A program made the position numbers and the translations under genes. This document shows, piece after piece, positions 18,375 through 27,969 of a DNA stretch of 64,000 nt. How positions within the stretch are numbered: position 1 is the first letter of the stretch; each line of letters begins with the position of its first letter. The stretch spans positions 62,001-126,000 of the forward strand of contig NZ_SLXW01000005.1 in NCBI RefSeq assembly GCF_004341085.1, given 5' to 3'. Under the pieces are notes generated by a model. That model worked only from the letters and a program-made list of their open reading frames with translations, had not been told where the DNA came from and did not search any database. Source of the DNA: Sphingomonas sp. PP-CE-1G-424. GTDB taxonomy: Bacteria > Pseudomonadota > Alphaproteobacteria > Sphingomonadales > Sphingomonadaceae.

Positions 18375-19314
18375 ACCCATCTCCCAATCAACGGGCGCGC
18401 TCCCGAAGGTCGCGCTCATCGCAGGGCCGACCGCGAGCGGCAAGTCCGCGCTCGCACTGGCCATCGCCGCGCGCCACGACGGCGTCGTCATCAACGCCGA
18501 TTCCGCGCAGGTCTATGCCGACCTCCGCATCCTCACTGCGCGGCCTTCGGTCGAAGAAGAAGCGAGCGCCCCGCACCAGCTGTTCGGCCATGTCGATGCC
18601 GCCGACGCGAGCTACTCCGCCGCGCGCTGGGCCGCCGAGGCGACGCAGGCGATCCGCGACACGCTCGCCGAGGGCAAGCTGCCGATCCTGGTCGGCGGCA
18701 CGGGGCTCTATATCCGCACGCTGCTCGACGGTATCGCACCCGTCCCAGACATCGACCCGACCCTTCGCGAGCAAGTCCGCGCCCTCCCCGTGGCGGAGGC
18801 GCACGCCGCGCTCACGCAACTCGACCCGCAAGCCGCGACCAAGCTCAACGCAGCCGACACCACCCGCGTCGCCCGAGCGCTAGAAGTCGTCCGCGGCACC
18901 GGCCGCACGCTTGCCGACTGGCAGACAGAGAAGGTCGGCGGGATCGGCGACACGATCGACGTCTGCGCGCTGATCCTGATCCCCGACCGCGACTGGCTCA
19001 ACGCGCGCATCGACCAGCGCTTCGCCAAGATGGCCGATACCAGCCGCGAGGAGATCGCCGCGCTGCTCGCCCGCACCGACATCCCGCAGGACGCCCCGAT
19101 CCGCCGCGCGATCGGTGTACCCGAGATCGCCGCGCTCGTCCGCGGCGAGACCTCGCAACCCGACGCCATCGCCGCCGGATCGCTCGCCACGCGACGCTAT
19201 GCCAAGCGCCAATATACGTGGCTCCGGCACCAGCCACCCGCTGCTTGGACCCGCACCGAAGCCCTAGATCTCCCAACGCGCATGCAGCAATTTGAAACTA
19301 TATTGCTCAAATGA
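18367..19314 (+). CDS. miaA: tRNA dimethylallyltransferase
   Basis: Transfers an isopentenyl group to A37 of tRNAs reading UNN codons. About 315 residues, start chosen at GTG 18367; a GTG at 18343 would extend it by eight. The P-loop [14 protein letters not shown], the [12 protein letters not shown] substrate motif, [15 protein letters not shown], and the C-terminal [11 protein letters not shown] motif are all present. Its first codons overlap serB on the other strand. A TATAAG box at 18354-18359 lies 8 bp before the GTG, which would give a very short or leaderless transcript. That promoter reading is inference. Confidence 0.94.
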   Translation: MNIPISQSTGALPKVALIAGPTASGKSALALAIAARHDGVVINADSAQVYADLRILTARPSVEEEASAPHQLFGHVDAADASYSAARWAAEATQAIRDTLAEGKLPILVGGTGLYIRTLLDGIAPVPDIDPTLREQVRALPVAEAHAALTQLDPQAATKLNAADTTRVARALEVVRGTGRTLADWQTEKVGGIGDTIDVCALILIPDRDWLNARIDQRFAKMADTSREEIAALLARTDIPQDAPIRRAIGVPEIAALVRGETSQPDAIAAGSLATRRYAKRQYTWLRHQPPAAWTRTEALDLPTRMQQFETILLK

Positions 19315-19396
19315 TGTTTGACACGCATCTTTTATATCGGTAGCCGCCCCCTCCACGAGACGCTAAAGGCAGCGTTCTCGCAAAGGATGATATGAA

Positions 19397-21145
19397 ATGA
19401 CCGAGAAGAGTGGAGCCGATATCCTGATCGAGGCGCTGTGCGATCTCGGCGTGGAGGTCGTCTTCGGCTATCCGGGTGGTGCCGTGCTGCCGATCTACGA
19501 CGCGCTGTTCCGCAGTGGCCGGATCAAGCACATCCTCGTGCGCCACGAACAGGCTGCGACGCATGCGGCCGAGGGTTATGCCCGCTCGACCGGCAAGCCC
19601 GGCGTTGTGCTCGTCACCTCGGGCCCGGGCGCGACCAACGCGGTCACCGGGATCACCGACGCGCTGATGGATTCGATCCCGATGGTCGTGATCACCGGCC
19701 AGGTGCCGACCGCGCTGATCGGCACCGACGCGTTCCAGGAGGCCGATACCGTCGGCATCACGCGCCATTGCTCGAAGCATAATTACCTCGTGAAGGATCC
19801 CGCCAAGCTTGGCGACGTGATCCACGAGGCGTTCCATATCGCTACCTCGGGTCGTCCCGGCCCGGTGGTCGTCGACATTCCCAAGGACGTGCAGGTCGCG
19901 ACCGCGCGCTACAAGAAGCCCGGCCCGATCCAGCACAAGACCTATCGCCCGCAGGTGAAGGCCGACCAGTCGCAGATCGAGCAGCTCGTCGACATGCTCG
20001 CCGCGGCCGAACGTCCGATCCTGTACACGGGCGGCGGCATCATCAATTCCGGCCCGGCCGCGAGCCAGTTGCTGTGCGAACTCGTCCGCATCACCGGCGC
20101 GCCGGTGACGTCGACGCTGATGGGCCTCGGCGCCTATCCCGCGTCCGGCCCGCAGTGGCTCGGCATGCTTGGGATGCACGGCACGTACGAGGCCAACATG
20201 GCGATGAACCAGGCCGACCTCGTCGTCGCGCTCGGCTCGCGCTTCGACGACCGCGTGACGGGGCGGCTCGACGCGTTCAGCCCGAACTCGCGGAAGGTGC
20301 ATATCGACATCGATCGCTCGTCGGTGAACAAGACCGTGCGCGTCGATCTCGGGATCATCGCGGACGTCGGCCATGCGCTCGAGGACATGGTGCGGATCTG
20401 GAAGAGCCGCCAGCATCCCAAGCCCGACACGACCGACTGGCAGCGGCGGATTGCCGGCTGGCGCGCGGTGAAGTGTCTCGATTTCCCGGAGAACGATCCG
20501 ACCGAGATCATGCCGCAGCGCGCGATCCGGGCGCTGTTCGACGCCACGCAGGCGCGGTCGCCGATCATCACGACCGAGGTCGGCCAGCACCAGATGTGGG
20601 CGGCGCAGCATTTCGGGTTCGAGAAGCCGAACAAGTGGCTGACGAGCGGTGGTCTCGGCACGATGGGCTATGGCCTGCCCGCCGCGATCGGCGCGCAGCT
20701 CGGCAATCCGAATGCGCTGGTGATCGACATCGCCGGCGAGGCGTCGATCCAGATGAACATCCAGGAGCTGGCGACCGCATCGCAATACCGGTTGCCGGTG
20801 AAGATCTTCATCCTCAACAACCGATATATGGGCATGGTCCGCCAGTGGCAGGAGCTCACCTATGAGAGCCGCTATGCCGAGAGCTATTCGGATTCGCTGC
20901 CCGATTTCGTCAAGCTCGGCGAGGCGTATGGCTGGAAGGGCATCCTGATCGAGACGCGCGACCAGCTCGACAGCGGGATCGCCGAGATGCTGGCGTATGA
21001 CGGCCCGGTGATCGTCGATTGCCGCGTGTCGCAGCTGACCAACTGCTTCCCGATGATCCCGTCGGGCGCGGCGCATACCGACATGATCCTGCAGGCGAAT
21101 GAAGTGTCCGGCACGATGGACGACGAAGCGAAGGCGCTGGTTTAA
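19397..21145 (+). CDS. ilvB: Acetolactate synthase, large subunit
   Basis: ThDP-, FAD- and Mg-dependent enzyme for the first shared step of valine, leucine and isoleucine synthesis. 582 residues. N-terminal signatures are GYPGGAVLPIYDAL and RHEQAATHAAEGYARSTG (catalytic Glu). The FAD/middle domain has LGMLGMHGTYEANMAM. The C-terminal ThDP domain has GEASIQMNIQEL and NNRYMGMVRQWQE. In the ThDP motif, the usual GD(G/A) Asp is Glu (residue 448), a conservative but noteworthy change. One base separates its stop from ilvN, so they form a coupled pair. Confidence 0.96.
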   Translation: MTEKSGADILIEALCDLGVEVVFGYPGGAVLPIYDALFRSGRIKHILVRHEQAATHAAEGYARSTGKPGVVLVTSGPGATNAVTGITDALMDSIPMVVITGQVPTALIGTDAFQEADTVGITRHCSKHNYLVKDPAKLGDVIHEAFHIATSGRPGPVVVDIPKDVQVATARYKKPGPIQHKTYRPQVKADQSQIEQLVDMLAAAERPILYTGGGIINSGPAASQLLCELVRITGAPVTSTLMGLGAYPASGPQWLGMLGMHGTYEANMAMNQADLVVALGSRFDDRVTGRLDAFSPNSRKVHIDIDRSSVNKTVRVDLGIIADVGHALEDMVRIWKSRQHPKPDTTDWQRRIAGWRAVKCLDFPENDPTEIMPQRAIRALFDATQARSPIITTEVGQHQMWAAQHFGFEKPNKWLTSGGLGTMGYGLPAAIGAQLGNPNALVIDIAGEASIQMNIQELATASQYRLPVKIFILNNRYMGMVRQWQELTYESRYAESYSDSLPDFVKLGEAYGWKGILIETRDQLDSGIAEMLAYDGPVIVDCRVSQLTNCFPMIPSGAAHTDMILQANEVSGTMDDEAKALV

Positions 21146-21146
21146 G

Positions 21147-21662
21147 ATGCACATTTCCCAGGAAAAGGCCGAGCGGCACACGCTGGCCGTTATTGTCGAC
21201 AACGAACCGGGCATCCTCGCCCGGATCGCCGGCCTGTTCACCGCGCGCGGCTACAATATCGAGAGCCTGACGGTGAGCGAGATCACCGCGGACAAGTCGG
21301 TCAGCCGGATCACTATCGTCACCAGCGCGTCGCCGGCGACGATGGAGCAGATCATTGCCCAGCTCGATCGGCTGGTGCCGGTGCACAAGGTCACCGACCT
21401 GACGGCACAGGGCGCGCACGTCGAACGCGAGCTCGCGCTGGTGAAGGTGCGTGGCACCGGCGACCACCGGATCGAGGCGCTGCGCCTCGCCGACGTCTAC
21501 CGGGCGCGCGTGGTCGATGCGACGACGTCGAGCTTCGTGTTCGAGGTCACCGGCGGGATCGACAAGATCGACAAGTTCGTCGAACTCATGGGCGAAGTCG
21601 GTCTGATCGAAGTCGCCCGAACCGGCATCGTCGCGATCGCCCGCGGCAAAGAGCCGGCCTAA
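21147..21662 (+). CDS. ilvN: Acetolactate synthase, small (regulatory) subunit
   Basis: 171-residue regulatory subunit that confers valine feedback inhibition and raises activity of IlvB. The N-terminal ACT domain (HTLAVIVDNEPGILARIAGLF, then GYNIESLTV) is followed by the C-terminal small-subunit domain (REL ALVKVRG region to ELMGEVGLIEVARTG). The gene starts one base after the ilvB stop. Length and domain order are standard for the IlvH/IlvN long form. Confidence 0.96.
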   Translation: MHISQEKAERHTLAVIVDNEPGILARIAGLFTARGYNIESLTVSEITADKSVSRITIVTSASPATMEQIIAQLDRLVPVHKVTDLTAQGAHVERELALVKVRGTGDHRIEALRLADVYRARVVDATTSSFVFEVTGGIDKIDKFVELMGEVGLIEVARTGIVAIARGKEPA

Positions 21663-21673
21663 CCACCACGAGT

Positions 21674-22812
<1,139 letters not shown>

Positions 22813-22846
22813 GCGAAGCGAACGCGCGTGAGCGCGGCCGGCACGA

Positions 22847-22874
22847 CGAAGCCTGCCCATAGGGCACGGCTTCG
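22847..22874 (+). terminator. Strong hairpin after ilvC, possible terminator
   Basis: CGAAGCC-TGCCC, loop ATA, GGGCA-(C)-GGCTTCG: 12 paired bases with one bulged C, 35 bp after the ilvC stop. There is no T-run, so an intrinsic terminator is not certain. Confidence 0.4.
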
Positions 22875-22933
22875 CCGGGGCCGACGGGTTGGCGTGAGGA
22901 GCGCGTTTCGGTTGCTCCCATACCCCCAATCCA

Positions 22934-23031
22934 CCCCGGCGAAGGCCGGGGCCCAATTGGGAAGGCTTTAGTAAAGGAGCGCCGTCCTCAGTCGGCAACA
23001 TCCCGCAATTGGGCCCCGGCCTTCGCCGGGG
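22934..23031. repeat. Palindromic repeat, family A (copy 3)
   Basis: Same arms and similar central block (CTCAGTCGGCAACATC) as the 3566 copy. With the following family B copy it occupies much of the 457-bp gap between ilvC and yceI; apart from the hairpin after ilvC I see no other feature in that gap. Confidence 0.85.
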
Positions 23032-23065
23032 TGGTATTGTAAGGTGGGGCCGGCTTCTCCTTTCT

Positions 23066-23143
23066 GTTCCCTCGCGAACGCGGGGGTCCAGGGTCTCGGG
23101 CGGTGGTCGTGGTTTAGCTGGGCCCCCGCGTCCGCGGGGGAAC
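23066..23143. repeat. Palindromic repeat, family B (copy 2)
   Basis: Begins GTTCCCTCGCGAACGCGGGG, identical to the 3701 copy over its left arm, and ends GTCCGCGGGGGAAC. The A-then-B order with about 35 bp between is the same as at 3566-3779, suggesting the two units can move or be copied together. Confidence 0.75.
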
Positions 23144-23269
23144 AAGAACGAGCGGTGCTCTCTTCTCCCCCTCCCCCACAACCCAAATCCGAAACACAGC
23201 GTTGGCATAACGTCGTTTGACGCGCCCCCTCCCGTCGGTCAGCATCGCGCGTCAAACAGGAGACCCCGC

Positions 23270-23875
23270 ATGCGCCTAGTCCTAGCCACGATCCTCGCCC
23301 TCACCGCCGCGCCCATCATGGCGCAGACCGCCGCCATCCCCGGCGCCCCCGTCAAGGCACGCGTCGCCGCCGGCACCTACGCGGTCGATCCGAACCACAC
23401 GCAGGTGACGTGGCAGGTCAACCACATGGGCTTCTCGATGCTCGAAGGGCAGCTCGGCGCATCGGGCGGCAGCATCACGATCGATCCCGCCAAGCCGAAC
23501 GCGACCAAGGTTGAAGTGAATTTCGCGATCGACCAGCTCTCGGTCACCGCAGCGCCGTTCGCGGGCCATCTGAAGTCGAAGGACTTCTTCGACGCCGCGA
23601 CCTACCCGAGCGCCAAGTTCGTCTCGACCAAGGTCGTCGCTACCGGCGACAAGGCGACGATCACTGGCGACCTCACGCTCAAGGGCGTCACCAAGCCCGT
23701 CGTGCTCCAGGCGACCTTCGTCGGCGCCGGCGCGAACCCGATGAACAAGAAGCTCAACTTCGGCTTCCGCGCGACCACCTCGATCAAGCGCAGCGACTTC
23801 AACCTCGGCGCCTACGCCCCGGTCGTGTCGGACAAGGTTGACCTGACAATCAACGCCGCGTTCTCGGCGCAATAA
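23270..23875 (+). CDS. YceI-family periplasmic protein
   Basis: Lipocalin-like beta-barrel of 201 residues that in characterised relatives binds polyisoprenoid or other amphipathic molecules. It starts ATG 23270 after AGGAG. A signal peptide (LVLATILALTAAPIMA, cleavage before QTA) is present. Family motifs are YAVDPNHTQVTWQVNHMGFS, the KSKDFFDAATYPSAKF segment and GDLTLKGVTKPVVL. It lies between ilvC and leuA but has no evident role in branched-chain synthesis. Repeats upstream separate it from ilvC. Confidence 0.93.
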   Translation: MRLVLATILALTAAPIMAQTAAIPGAPVKARVAAGTYAVDPNHTQVTWQVNHMGFSMLEGQLGASGGSITIDPAKPNATKVEVNFAIDQLSVTAAPFAGHLKSKDFFDAATYPSAKFVSTKVVATGDKATITGDLTLKGVTKPVVLQATFVGAGANPMNKKLNFGFRATTSIKRSDFNLGAYAPVVSDKVDLTINAAFSAQ

Positions 23876-23918
23876 TATACCCCCGAGCTCCCACGGAGCG
23901 CAATCAACATATAAAATC

Positions 23919-23956
23919 CCTATCGCGCTGGACACGGGACGTGTCCGCGCGATAGG
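23919..23956 (+). promoter_or_regulatory. Long hairpin just upstream of the leu leader peptide
   Basis: CCTATCGCGC-(T)-GGACAC, loop GGGAC, GTGTCC-GCGCGATAGG: 16 paired bases with one bulged T, ending ten bases before the leader ATG. A TATAAA at about 23910 precedes it. It could be the yceI terminator or the first structure of the leuA leader RNA; the sequence does not decide. Confidence 0.6.
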
Positions 23957-23965
23957 ACGCCATCA

Positions 23966-24010
23966 ATGACGCACGGCCGCCTCCTGCTGCTTCGACTTAC
24001 GCGCCCTTAG
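23966..24010 (+). CDS. Leucine-rich leader peptide for leuA attenuation
   Basis: A 14-codon frame reading MTHGRLLLLRLTRP and a TAG stop. Five of 14 residues are Leu, four of them consecutive (CTC CTG CTG CTT), then CGA CTT. Its stop codon lies inside the left arm of a perfect 13-bp stem. It begins 135 bp upstream of leuA on the same strand. Leader-peptide attenuation with runs of the cognate amino acid is the established mechanism for leu operons in many proteobacteria, so leucine supply probably controls read-through. The start has only a weak Shine-Dalgarno (GATAGGACG). Too short for routine gene callers. Confidence 0.8.
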   Translation: MTHGRLLLLRLTRP

Positions 24011-24062
24011 GCGCGCCGATCGTTTGCGCGGTGGCCATGCCCCGCGCCTCGCGCCTAAGGGC
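24003..24062 (+). promoter_or_regulatory. leuA: leuA attenuator stem
   Basis: GCCCTTAGGCGCG (24003-24015) pairs perfectly with CGCGCCTAAGGGC (24050-24062). Inside the loop, GCGCGG (24026-24031) can pair with CCGCGC (24042-24047). The left arm overlaps the leader stop codon, so a ribosome finishing the peptide would block the stem and one stalled at the Leu codons would not. No T-run follows, so the terminator form may be Rho-dependent or act on translation. Confidence 0.65.
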
Positions 24063-24100
24063 TGACCCGAACGCTCCCGACGATACGAGAGACACGAGCC

Positions 24101-25759
24101 ATGCTGCGCGACCCATCGACCAAATACCGTCCCTTCCCCCAAGTCGACCTGCCCGACCGCCAATGGCCGTCGAAGACCATCGTCAAGCCGCCGCGCTGGC
24201 TCTCCACCGATCTGCGCGACGGCAACCAGGCGCTGATCGACCCGATGGACGCGGAAAAGAAGACGCGCTTCTTCGACCTGCTCTGCAAGGTCGGTCTGAA
24301 GGAGATCGAGGTCGGCTTCCCGAGCGCCGGCGCGACCGAATTCGACTTCATCTCCGGCCTCGTGAAAACCGGCCGCATCCCCGACGACGTATCGATCCAG
24401 GTGCTGACCCAGTCGCGCCGCGACCTGATCGAGACCAGCTTCGCCAGCCTGATCGGCGCGAAGACGGCGATCGTCCATCTCTACAACGCGGTGTCGCCGG
24501 CGTGGCGAAAGATCGTGTTCGGCATGGACCGCGCGCAGGTGAAACAGATCGCCATCGATGGCGCCAAGGTGCTGCGCGACGAAGCCGCCAAGCAGCCCAA
24601 CGTCCGCTGGCAGTTCGAATACAGCCCCGAGACCTTTTCGACCGCCGAACTCGATTTCAGCCTCGAAGTCTGCGAGGCGGTGATGGACGTCCTGATGCCG
24701 ACGCCCGAGAACCCGATCATCTTCAACCTGCCCGCCACCGTCGAGTGCGCGACGCCGAACATCTATGCTGACCAGATCGAGTGGTTCGGGCGCAACATCC
24801 GCAACCGCGACGCGGTGGCGATCTCGCTGCACACGCACAACGACCGCGGCACCGGCGTCGCGGCGGCGGAGCTCGGCATGATGGCGGGCGCGGACCGCGT
24901 CGAGGGCTGCCTGCTCGGCAATGGCGAGCGCACCGGCAATTGCGATCTCGTGACCGTCGCGCTCAACATGTACACGCAAGGGGTGGATCCGAAGCTCGAC
25001 CTGTCGGACATCGACGGCGTCGTGAACACGGTCAATTACTGCACCAACATCCCCGTCCACCCGCGCACGCCCTATGCCGGCGACCTGGTCTTCACGGCCT
25101 TCTCGGGGTCGCATCAGGACGCGATCAAGAAGGGCTTCGCTGCGCAGGAGGCGAAGAACGACACGCTGTGGGAGGTGCCGTATCTCCCGATCGACCCCGC
25201 CGATCTCGGCCGCAGCTACGAGGCGGTGATCCGCGTCAACTCGCAGTCGGGCAAGGGCGGCGTCGCCTGGGTGATCGAGCAGGACAAGGGGCTGAAGCTG
25301 CCGAAGCGGTTGCAGGCGGACTTCAGCCGGCACGTCCAGGCCTATGCCGACGAGACCAGCCGCGAGTTGAACGCCGCGGATATCTGGGGCCTGTTCGAGC
25401 GGACCTACATGCCGCAGGCCGACGACCGGGTGGAACTGCGCGACTATGAGGAAAGCGGTGCGTCAGGGCAGCGGTTGTTCATCGGTCGTGTGGCGATCAA
25501 CGGCGAGGAGCGGTCGATCTCCGGGCGTGGCAATGGCCTGATCTCGGGCGTGATCGCGGCGATCGCGGAGTCGACCGGGCCTACGCTCGACGTGGTGGAC
25601 TATAACGAGCACGCGATCGGCCATGGCGCGGATGCGCAGGCGGCGGCGTACGTCGAATGCCGGACGGCCGAGGGCAAGACTGTGTTCGGGGTAGGCATGG
25701 ACACCGACATCGCCACCGCCTCGGTCCGCGCGGTATTGTCGGCCGCCAACCGAGCCTGA
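24101..25759 (+). CDS. leuA: 2-isopropylmalate synthase (type 2)
   Basis: Condenses acetyl-CoA and 2-ketoisovalerate in the first committed step to leucine. 552 residues from ATG 24101, the longer form with a C-terminal allosteric domain. The catalytic TIM barrel shows [16 protein letters not shown] near residue 35, [13 protein letters not shown] and the metal-binding [17 protein letters not shown]. The C-terminal LeuA dimer/regulatory domain contains the segment [18 protein letters not shown], where leucine binds in relatives. It is apparently a single-gene unit controlled by the upstream leucine leader. Confidence 0.96.
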   Translation: MLRDPSTKYRPFPQVDLPDRQWPSKTIVKPPRWLSTDLRDGNQALIDPMDAEKKTRFFDLLCKVGLKEIEVGFPSAGATEFDFISGLVKTGRIPDDVSIQVLTQSRRDLIETSFASLIGAKTAIVHLYNAVSPAWRKIVFGMDRAQVKQIAIDGAKVLRDEAAKQPNVRWQFEYSPETFSTAELDFSLEVCEAVMDVLMPTPENPIIFNLPATVECATPNIYADQIEWFGRNIRNRDAVAISLHTHNDRGTGVAAAELGMMAGADRVEGCLLGNGERTGNCDLVTVALNMYTQGVDPKLDLSDIDGVVNTVNYCTNIPVHPRTPYAGDLVFTAFSGSHQDAIKKGFAAQEAKNDTLWEVPYLPIDPADLGRSYEAVIRVNSQSGKGGVAWVIEQDKGLKLPKRLQADFSRHVQAYADETSRELNAADIWGLFERTYMPQADDRVELRDYEESGASGQRLFIGRVAINGEERSISGRGNGLISGVIAAIAESTGPTLDVVDYNEHAIGHGADAQAAAYVECRTAEGKTVFGVGMDTDIATASVRAVLSAANRA

Positions 25760-25765
25760 TGCGCA

Positions 25766-25870
25766 CCTCCCTCTCCCCTCCGGGGAGAGGGTCGGGGTGA
25801 GGGGCAGCCAAGCAGTGCTCCGCCTGGAACAGCCCCTCACCCCAGCCCTCTCCCCGGAGGGGAGAGGGGG
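25766..25870. repeat. Palindromic repeat, family D
   Basis: Arms CCTCCCTCTCCCCTCCGGGG...GGGGTGAGGGGC and the mirror CCCCTCACCCC...CCGGAGGGGAGAGGG, about 105 bp. Sits directly after leuA. Related GAGAGGG/CCCTCTCC units occur at 31256-31348 and inside mutL. Confidence 0.8.
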
Positions 25871-25892
25871 CAGTGCGCCATTTGCGCTCGGG

Positions 25893-26029
25893 TAATCCTC
25901 CCCGGCACGGGGAGGGGGACCGCCACGCGCTTGCGTGGGGGTGGAGGGGGGCCTCCCCACGCGTAACGCTGGCGGCACGCCCCCACCACCAGCTACGCTG
26001 GTCCCCCTCCCCGCATGCGGGGAGGATTA
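25893..26029. repeat. Palindromic repeat, family F, supplying the folB stop codon
   Basis: Begins TAATCCTCCCCGGCACGGGG and ends with the mirror CCCCGCATGCGGGGAGGATTA, with inner ACGCGCTTGCGTGGGGGTGG/CCACGCGTAACGCTGGCGG-like sequence. The last three bases (TTA, 26027-26029) are the folB stop codon read on the minus strand. With the family D copy it fills the 25760-26026 gap. Confidence 0.75.
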
Positions 26030-26377
26030 GCGAGTGCGGACGATCTCGCAGCCAACGCGGGCGTCGGGGTAGACATCGGCCTTCACCGTGCGGACCTTGA
26101 CCCGCCTCACCCGCTCGTCCGCCAAACACAGCCCGGCTATCGCCTCGCAGAGCGTCTCCTGCAACGCGAACGGGCGCTCCGCCGTCAGCGCGCGGATCCC
26201 CGTGCGGACGAAATCATAGTCGAGCACTTCCTCGATCGCATCCTCGCCGAGCGGGCCCGAATACATCACCGTCATCTCGACCGAGACGACCACGCGCTGC
26301 GGCGCGACCTCGTGCGGATGGATGCCAAGCCGCATCATGACTTCGAAACCGTCGAGGATCGTCGTGAACTCAGCCAT
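26027..26377 (-). CDS. folB: Dihydroneopterin aldolase family protein
   Basis: 116-residue product of the FolB/FolX fold. FolB cleaves dihydroneopterin to hydroxymethyl-dihydropterin in folate synthesis; FolX epimerises the triphosphate. The N-terminus TTILDGFEVMMRLGIHPHEV matches the family's substrate region, and DYDFVRTGIRALTAERPFALQETLCEAIA carries the conserved Glu in QETL. A catalytic Lys is expected in the late KVRTVKADV segment. It overlaps the SDR gene by eight bases in a folE-SDR-folB operon, which also fits a tetrahydromonapterin-type pathway. Its stop codon belongs to the adjacent repeat. Confidence 0.88.
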   Translation of the reverse strand: MAEFTTILDGFEVMMRLGIHPHEVAPQRVVVSVEMTVMYSGPLGEDAIEEVLDYDFVRTGIRALTAERPFALQETLCEAIAGLCLADERVRRVKVRTVKADVYPDARVGCEIVRTR

Positions 26378-27128
26378 TGCGTCCCTCGAACATCACATCG
26401 CCATCGCGTGTCAGAAACCGTTGTCCGCAATCAACGAATACATTCTGCCCCGTCACGCCTTTTGCGTTCAGCAGCCACGCGACCGCATCCGCGATCGCCT
26501 CGGCGCCAACCGGACGCTCGAGCAAATTGTCGCTCGCCACGGCCGCGAACTCTTCTTCGCTCTGGTCCCCGCTCGGCAAGGTTAGCCCCGGCGATACCGC
26601 GTTCACGGAGATACGCGGGCCGAGCGCCTGCGCCAGCATCGTCGTCGCCCCCTCCAGCGCGATCTTGCCGCAGCTGTACGAGAAGAAGTCCGGATTGAGG
26701 TTCGCCACCTTCTGGTCGAGCACGTTGACCACCGCGCCATCTACGACATCGTACTGCGACGCAAGCGCCGACGCGAGCAGCACCGGCGCGCCACAGTTGA
26801 TCGCACCAAGCTCGGCGAACAGCACCGGATCGACGCTCGGCGGACGATCGAACTCGAACTTCGACGCACAGTTCACCAGCCCGTCTATCGGCCCCCCGAT
26901 CGCGGCCCGCGCCGCCGCGAACAGGTCGCCGATCTCGCCGAGATCGCTCAGGTCACCCGCCACCGCAGCAGCACGCCCGCCGCCATCGACGATCTCCGCC
27001 ACCAGCGCCGCCGCCTCATCAGGCGAATGCCCCTGGTGCACGACCACCGCATGCCCGTCCGCAGTCAGCCGCCGGACGATCGCCGCACCCAACCGCTTCG
27101 CCCCGCCCGTCACCAGGACGGTTCGCAT
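26370..27128 (-). CDS. Short-chain dehydrogenase, FolM/pteridine reductase-like
   Basis: Classical SDR of 252 residues. The NADP-binding motif TGGAKRLGAAIV (TGxxxRxG type as in pteridine reductases), VNCASKFEFDRP replacing the common NNAG, and the catalytic FFSYSCGKIALE (Tyr-x3-Lys) are present. The C-terminus has QNVFVDCGQRFL. The Ala-Lys-Arg after TGG and its place between folE and folB point to a dihydromonapterin or dihydrofolate reductase role (FolM-like). The substrate assignment is inference. It overlaps folE by one base and folB by eight. Confidence 0.85.
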   Translation of the reverse strand: MRTVLVTGGAKRLGAAIVRRLTADGHAVVVHQGHSPDEAAALVAEIVDGGGRAAAVAGDLSDLGEIGDLFAAARAAIGGPIDGLVNCASKFEFDRPPSVDPVLFAELGAINCGAPVLLASALASQYDVVDGAVVNVLDQKVANLNPDFFSYSCGKIALEGATTMLAQALGPRISVNAVSPGLTLPSGDQSEEEFAAVASDNLLERPVGAEAIADAVAWLLNAKGVTGQNVFVDCGQRFLTRDGDVMFEGRNG

Positions 27129-27766
27129 CAGACGCCGCGCCCCATCAACGCCAGCACTTCCTTGCGGCTGCGCTCGTCATCGCGGAACACGCCCATCATC
27201 CGGCTCGTGACCATCGTCACCCCCGGCGTGCGGACACCGCGCGCCGTCATGCAGGCATGGCTCGCCTCGATCACCACCGCGACGCCCTGCGGCTTGAGGT
27301 TGTCCCAGATGCAGTCGGCGACTTCCGCGGTCAGCCGCTCCTGCACCTGCAGCCGCCGCGCGAAGCCGTGCAGCACGCGCGCGAGCTTCGAAATGCCGAC
27401 GACATGGTCGCGCGGCAGGTACGCGATGTGCGCCTTGCCGATGATCGGCGCCATGTGATGCTCGCAATGCGACTGAAACGGGATGTCCTTCAGCAGGACG
27501 ATCTCATCATACCCGCCGACCTCCTCGAACACGCGTTCGAGGTGTTTCGCCGGATCGTCGCCATAGCCTGCGCAATATTCCTTCCACGCACGTGCAACAC
27601 GACGCGGCGTATCGAGCAGCCCCTCGCGGGTCGGATCGTCGCCCGCCCAGCGGATCAGCGTACGGATCGCCGACGCTACGTCTTCGGGCACAATCACCTT
27701 GCCGTCGGGACCCAGTACATCGCCCCCAGCTGGCCGCCCGTCGGACCCGTTCAGTTCATCCCGCAT
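27128..27766 (-). CDS. folE: GTP cyclohydrolase I
   Basis: Converts GTP to dihydroneopterin triphosphate, opening the pterin/folate pathway. 212 residues from ATG 27766 (MRDELNGSDG), preceded by AAAGGGTG; upstream in-frame starts exist at 27787. The catalytic zinc ligands are visible in FQSHCEHHMAPIIGKAHIAYLP and ASHACMTARG. GISKLARVLHGFARRLQVQERLT is the family signature. First gene of the folE-SDR-folB operon with one-base overlap to the SDR gene. Confidence 0.96.
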   Translation of the reverse strand: MRDELNGSDGRPAGGDVLGPDGKVIVPEDVASAIRTLIRWAGDDPTREGLLDTPRRVARAWKEYCAGYGDDPAKHLERVFEEVGGYDEIVLLKDIPFQSHCEHHMAPIIGKAHIAYLPRDHVVGISKLARVLHGFARRLQVQERLTAEVADCIWDNLKPQGVAVVIEASHACMTARGVRTPGVTMVTSRMMGVFRDDERSRKEVLALMGRGV

Positions 27767-27876
27767 CGCAACACCCTTTGTCAGCATACCCAAACATCGG
27801 AACATGGGTCCTCTTTTGCAACTGTTTCATTTGAGCAACGCGCCGTAAATCCCCGTAATCCGGGCTTCAAAAAGCG

Positions 27877-27905
27877 TTGACGGTTGATTTTTTTGGTCGT
27901 TACTT
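27877..27905 (+). promoter_or_regulatory. Sigma-70-type promoter for the TonB-dependent receptor
   Basis: TTGACG (27877-27882), 17 bp including a T7 run, then TTACTT (27900-27905). Transcription would start about 58 bp before the receptor ATG. The -35 is a near-perfect match, the -10 moderate. Confidence 0.5.
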
Positions 27906-27969
27906 CGCCATACCTGAAAATCTAAATCGTGAATCGGCATAGACCGGCACGATCGGGGAGAGGACTGCC

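Noticed and set aside
19318..19340. TTGACA and TATATC upstream of ilvB as a promoter
   Set aside because: The boxes are only 11 bp apart; a 17-bp spacing from TTGACA lands on TAGCCG, a poor -10.
19311..19343. Short frame [10 protein letters not shown] before ilvB as a possible attenuator peptide
   Set aside because: Has only two Leu, no Ile or Val run, no plausible binding site apart from the miaA end, and no terminator/antiterminator pair after it.
19307..21241. 644-residue minus-strand frame opposite ilvB
   Set aside because: Shadow of ilvB; no binding site and no family similarity.
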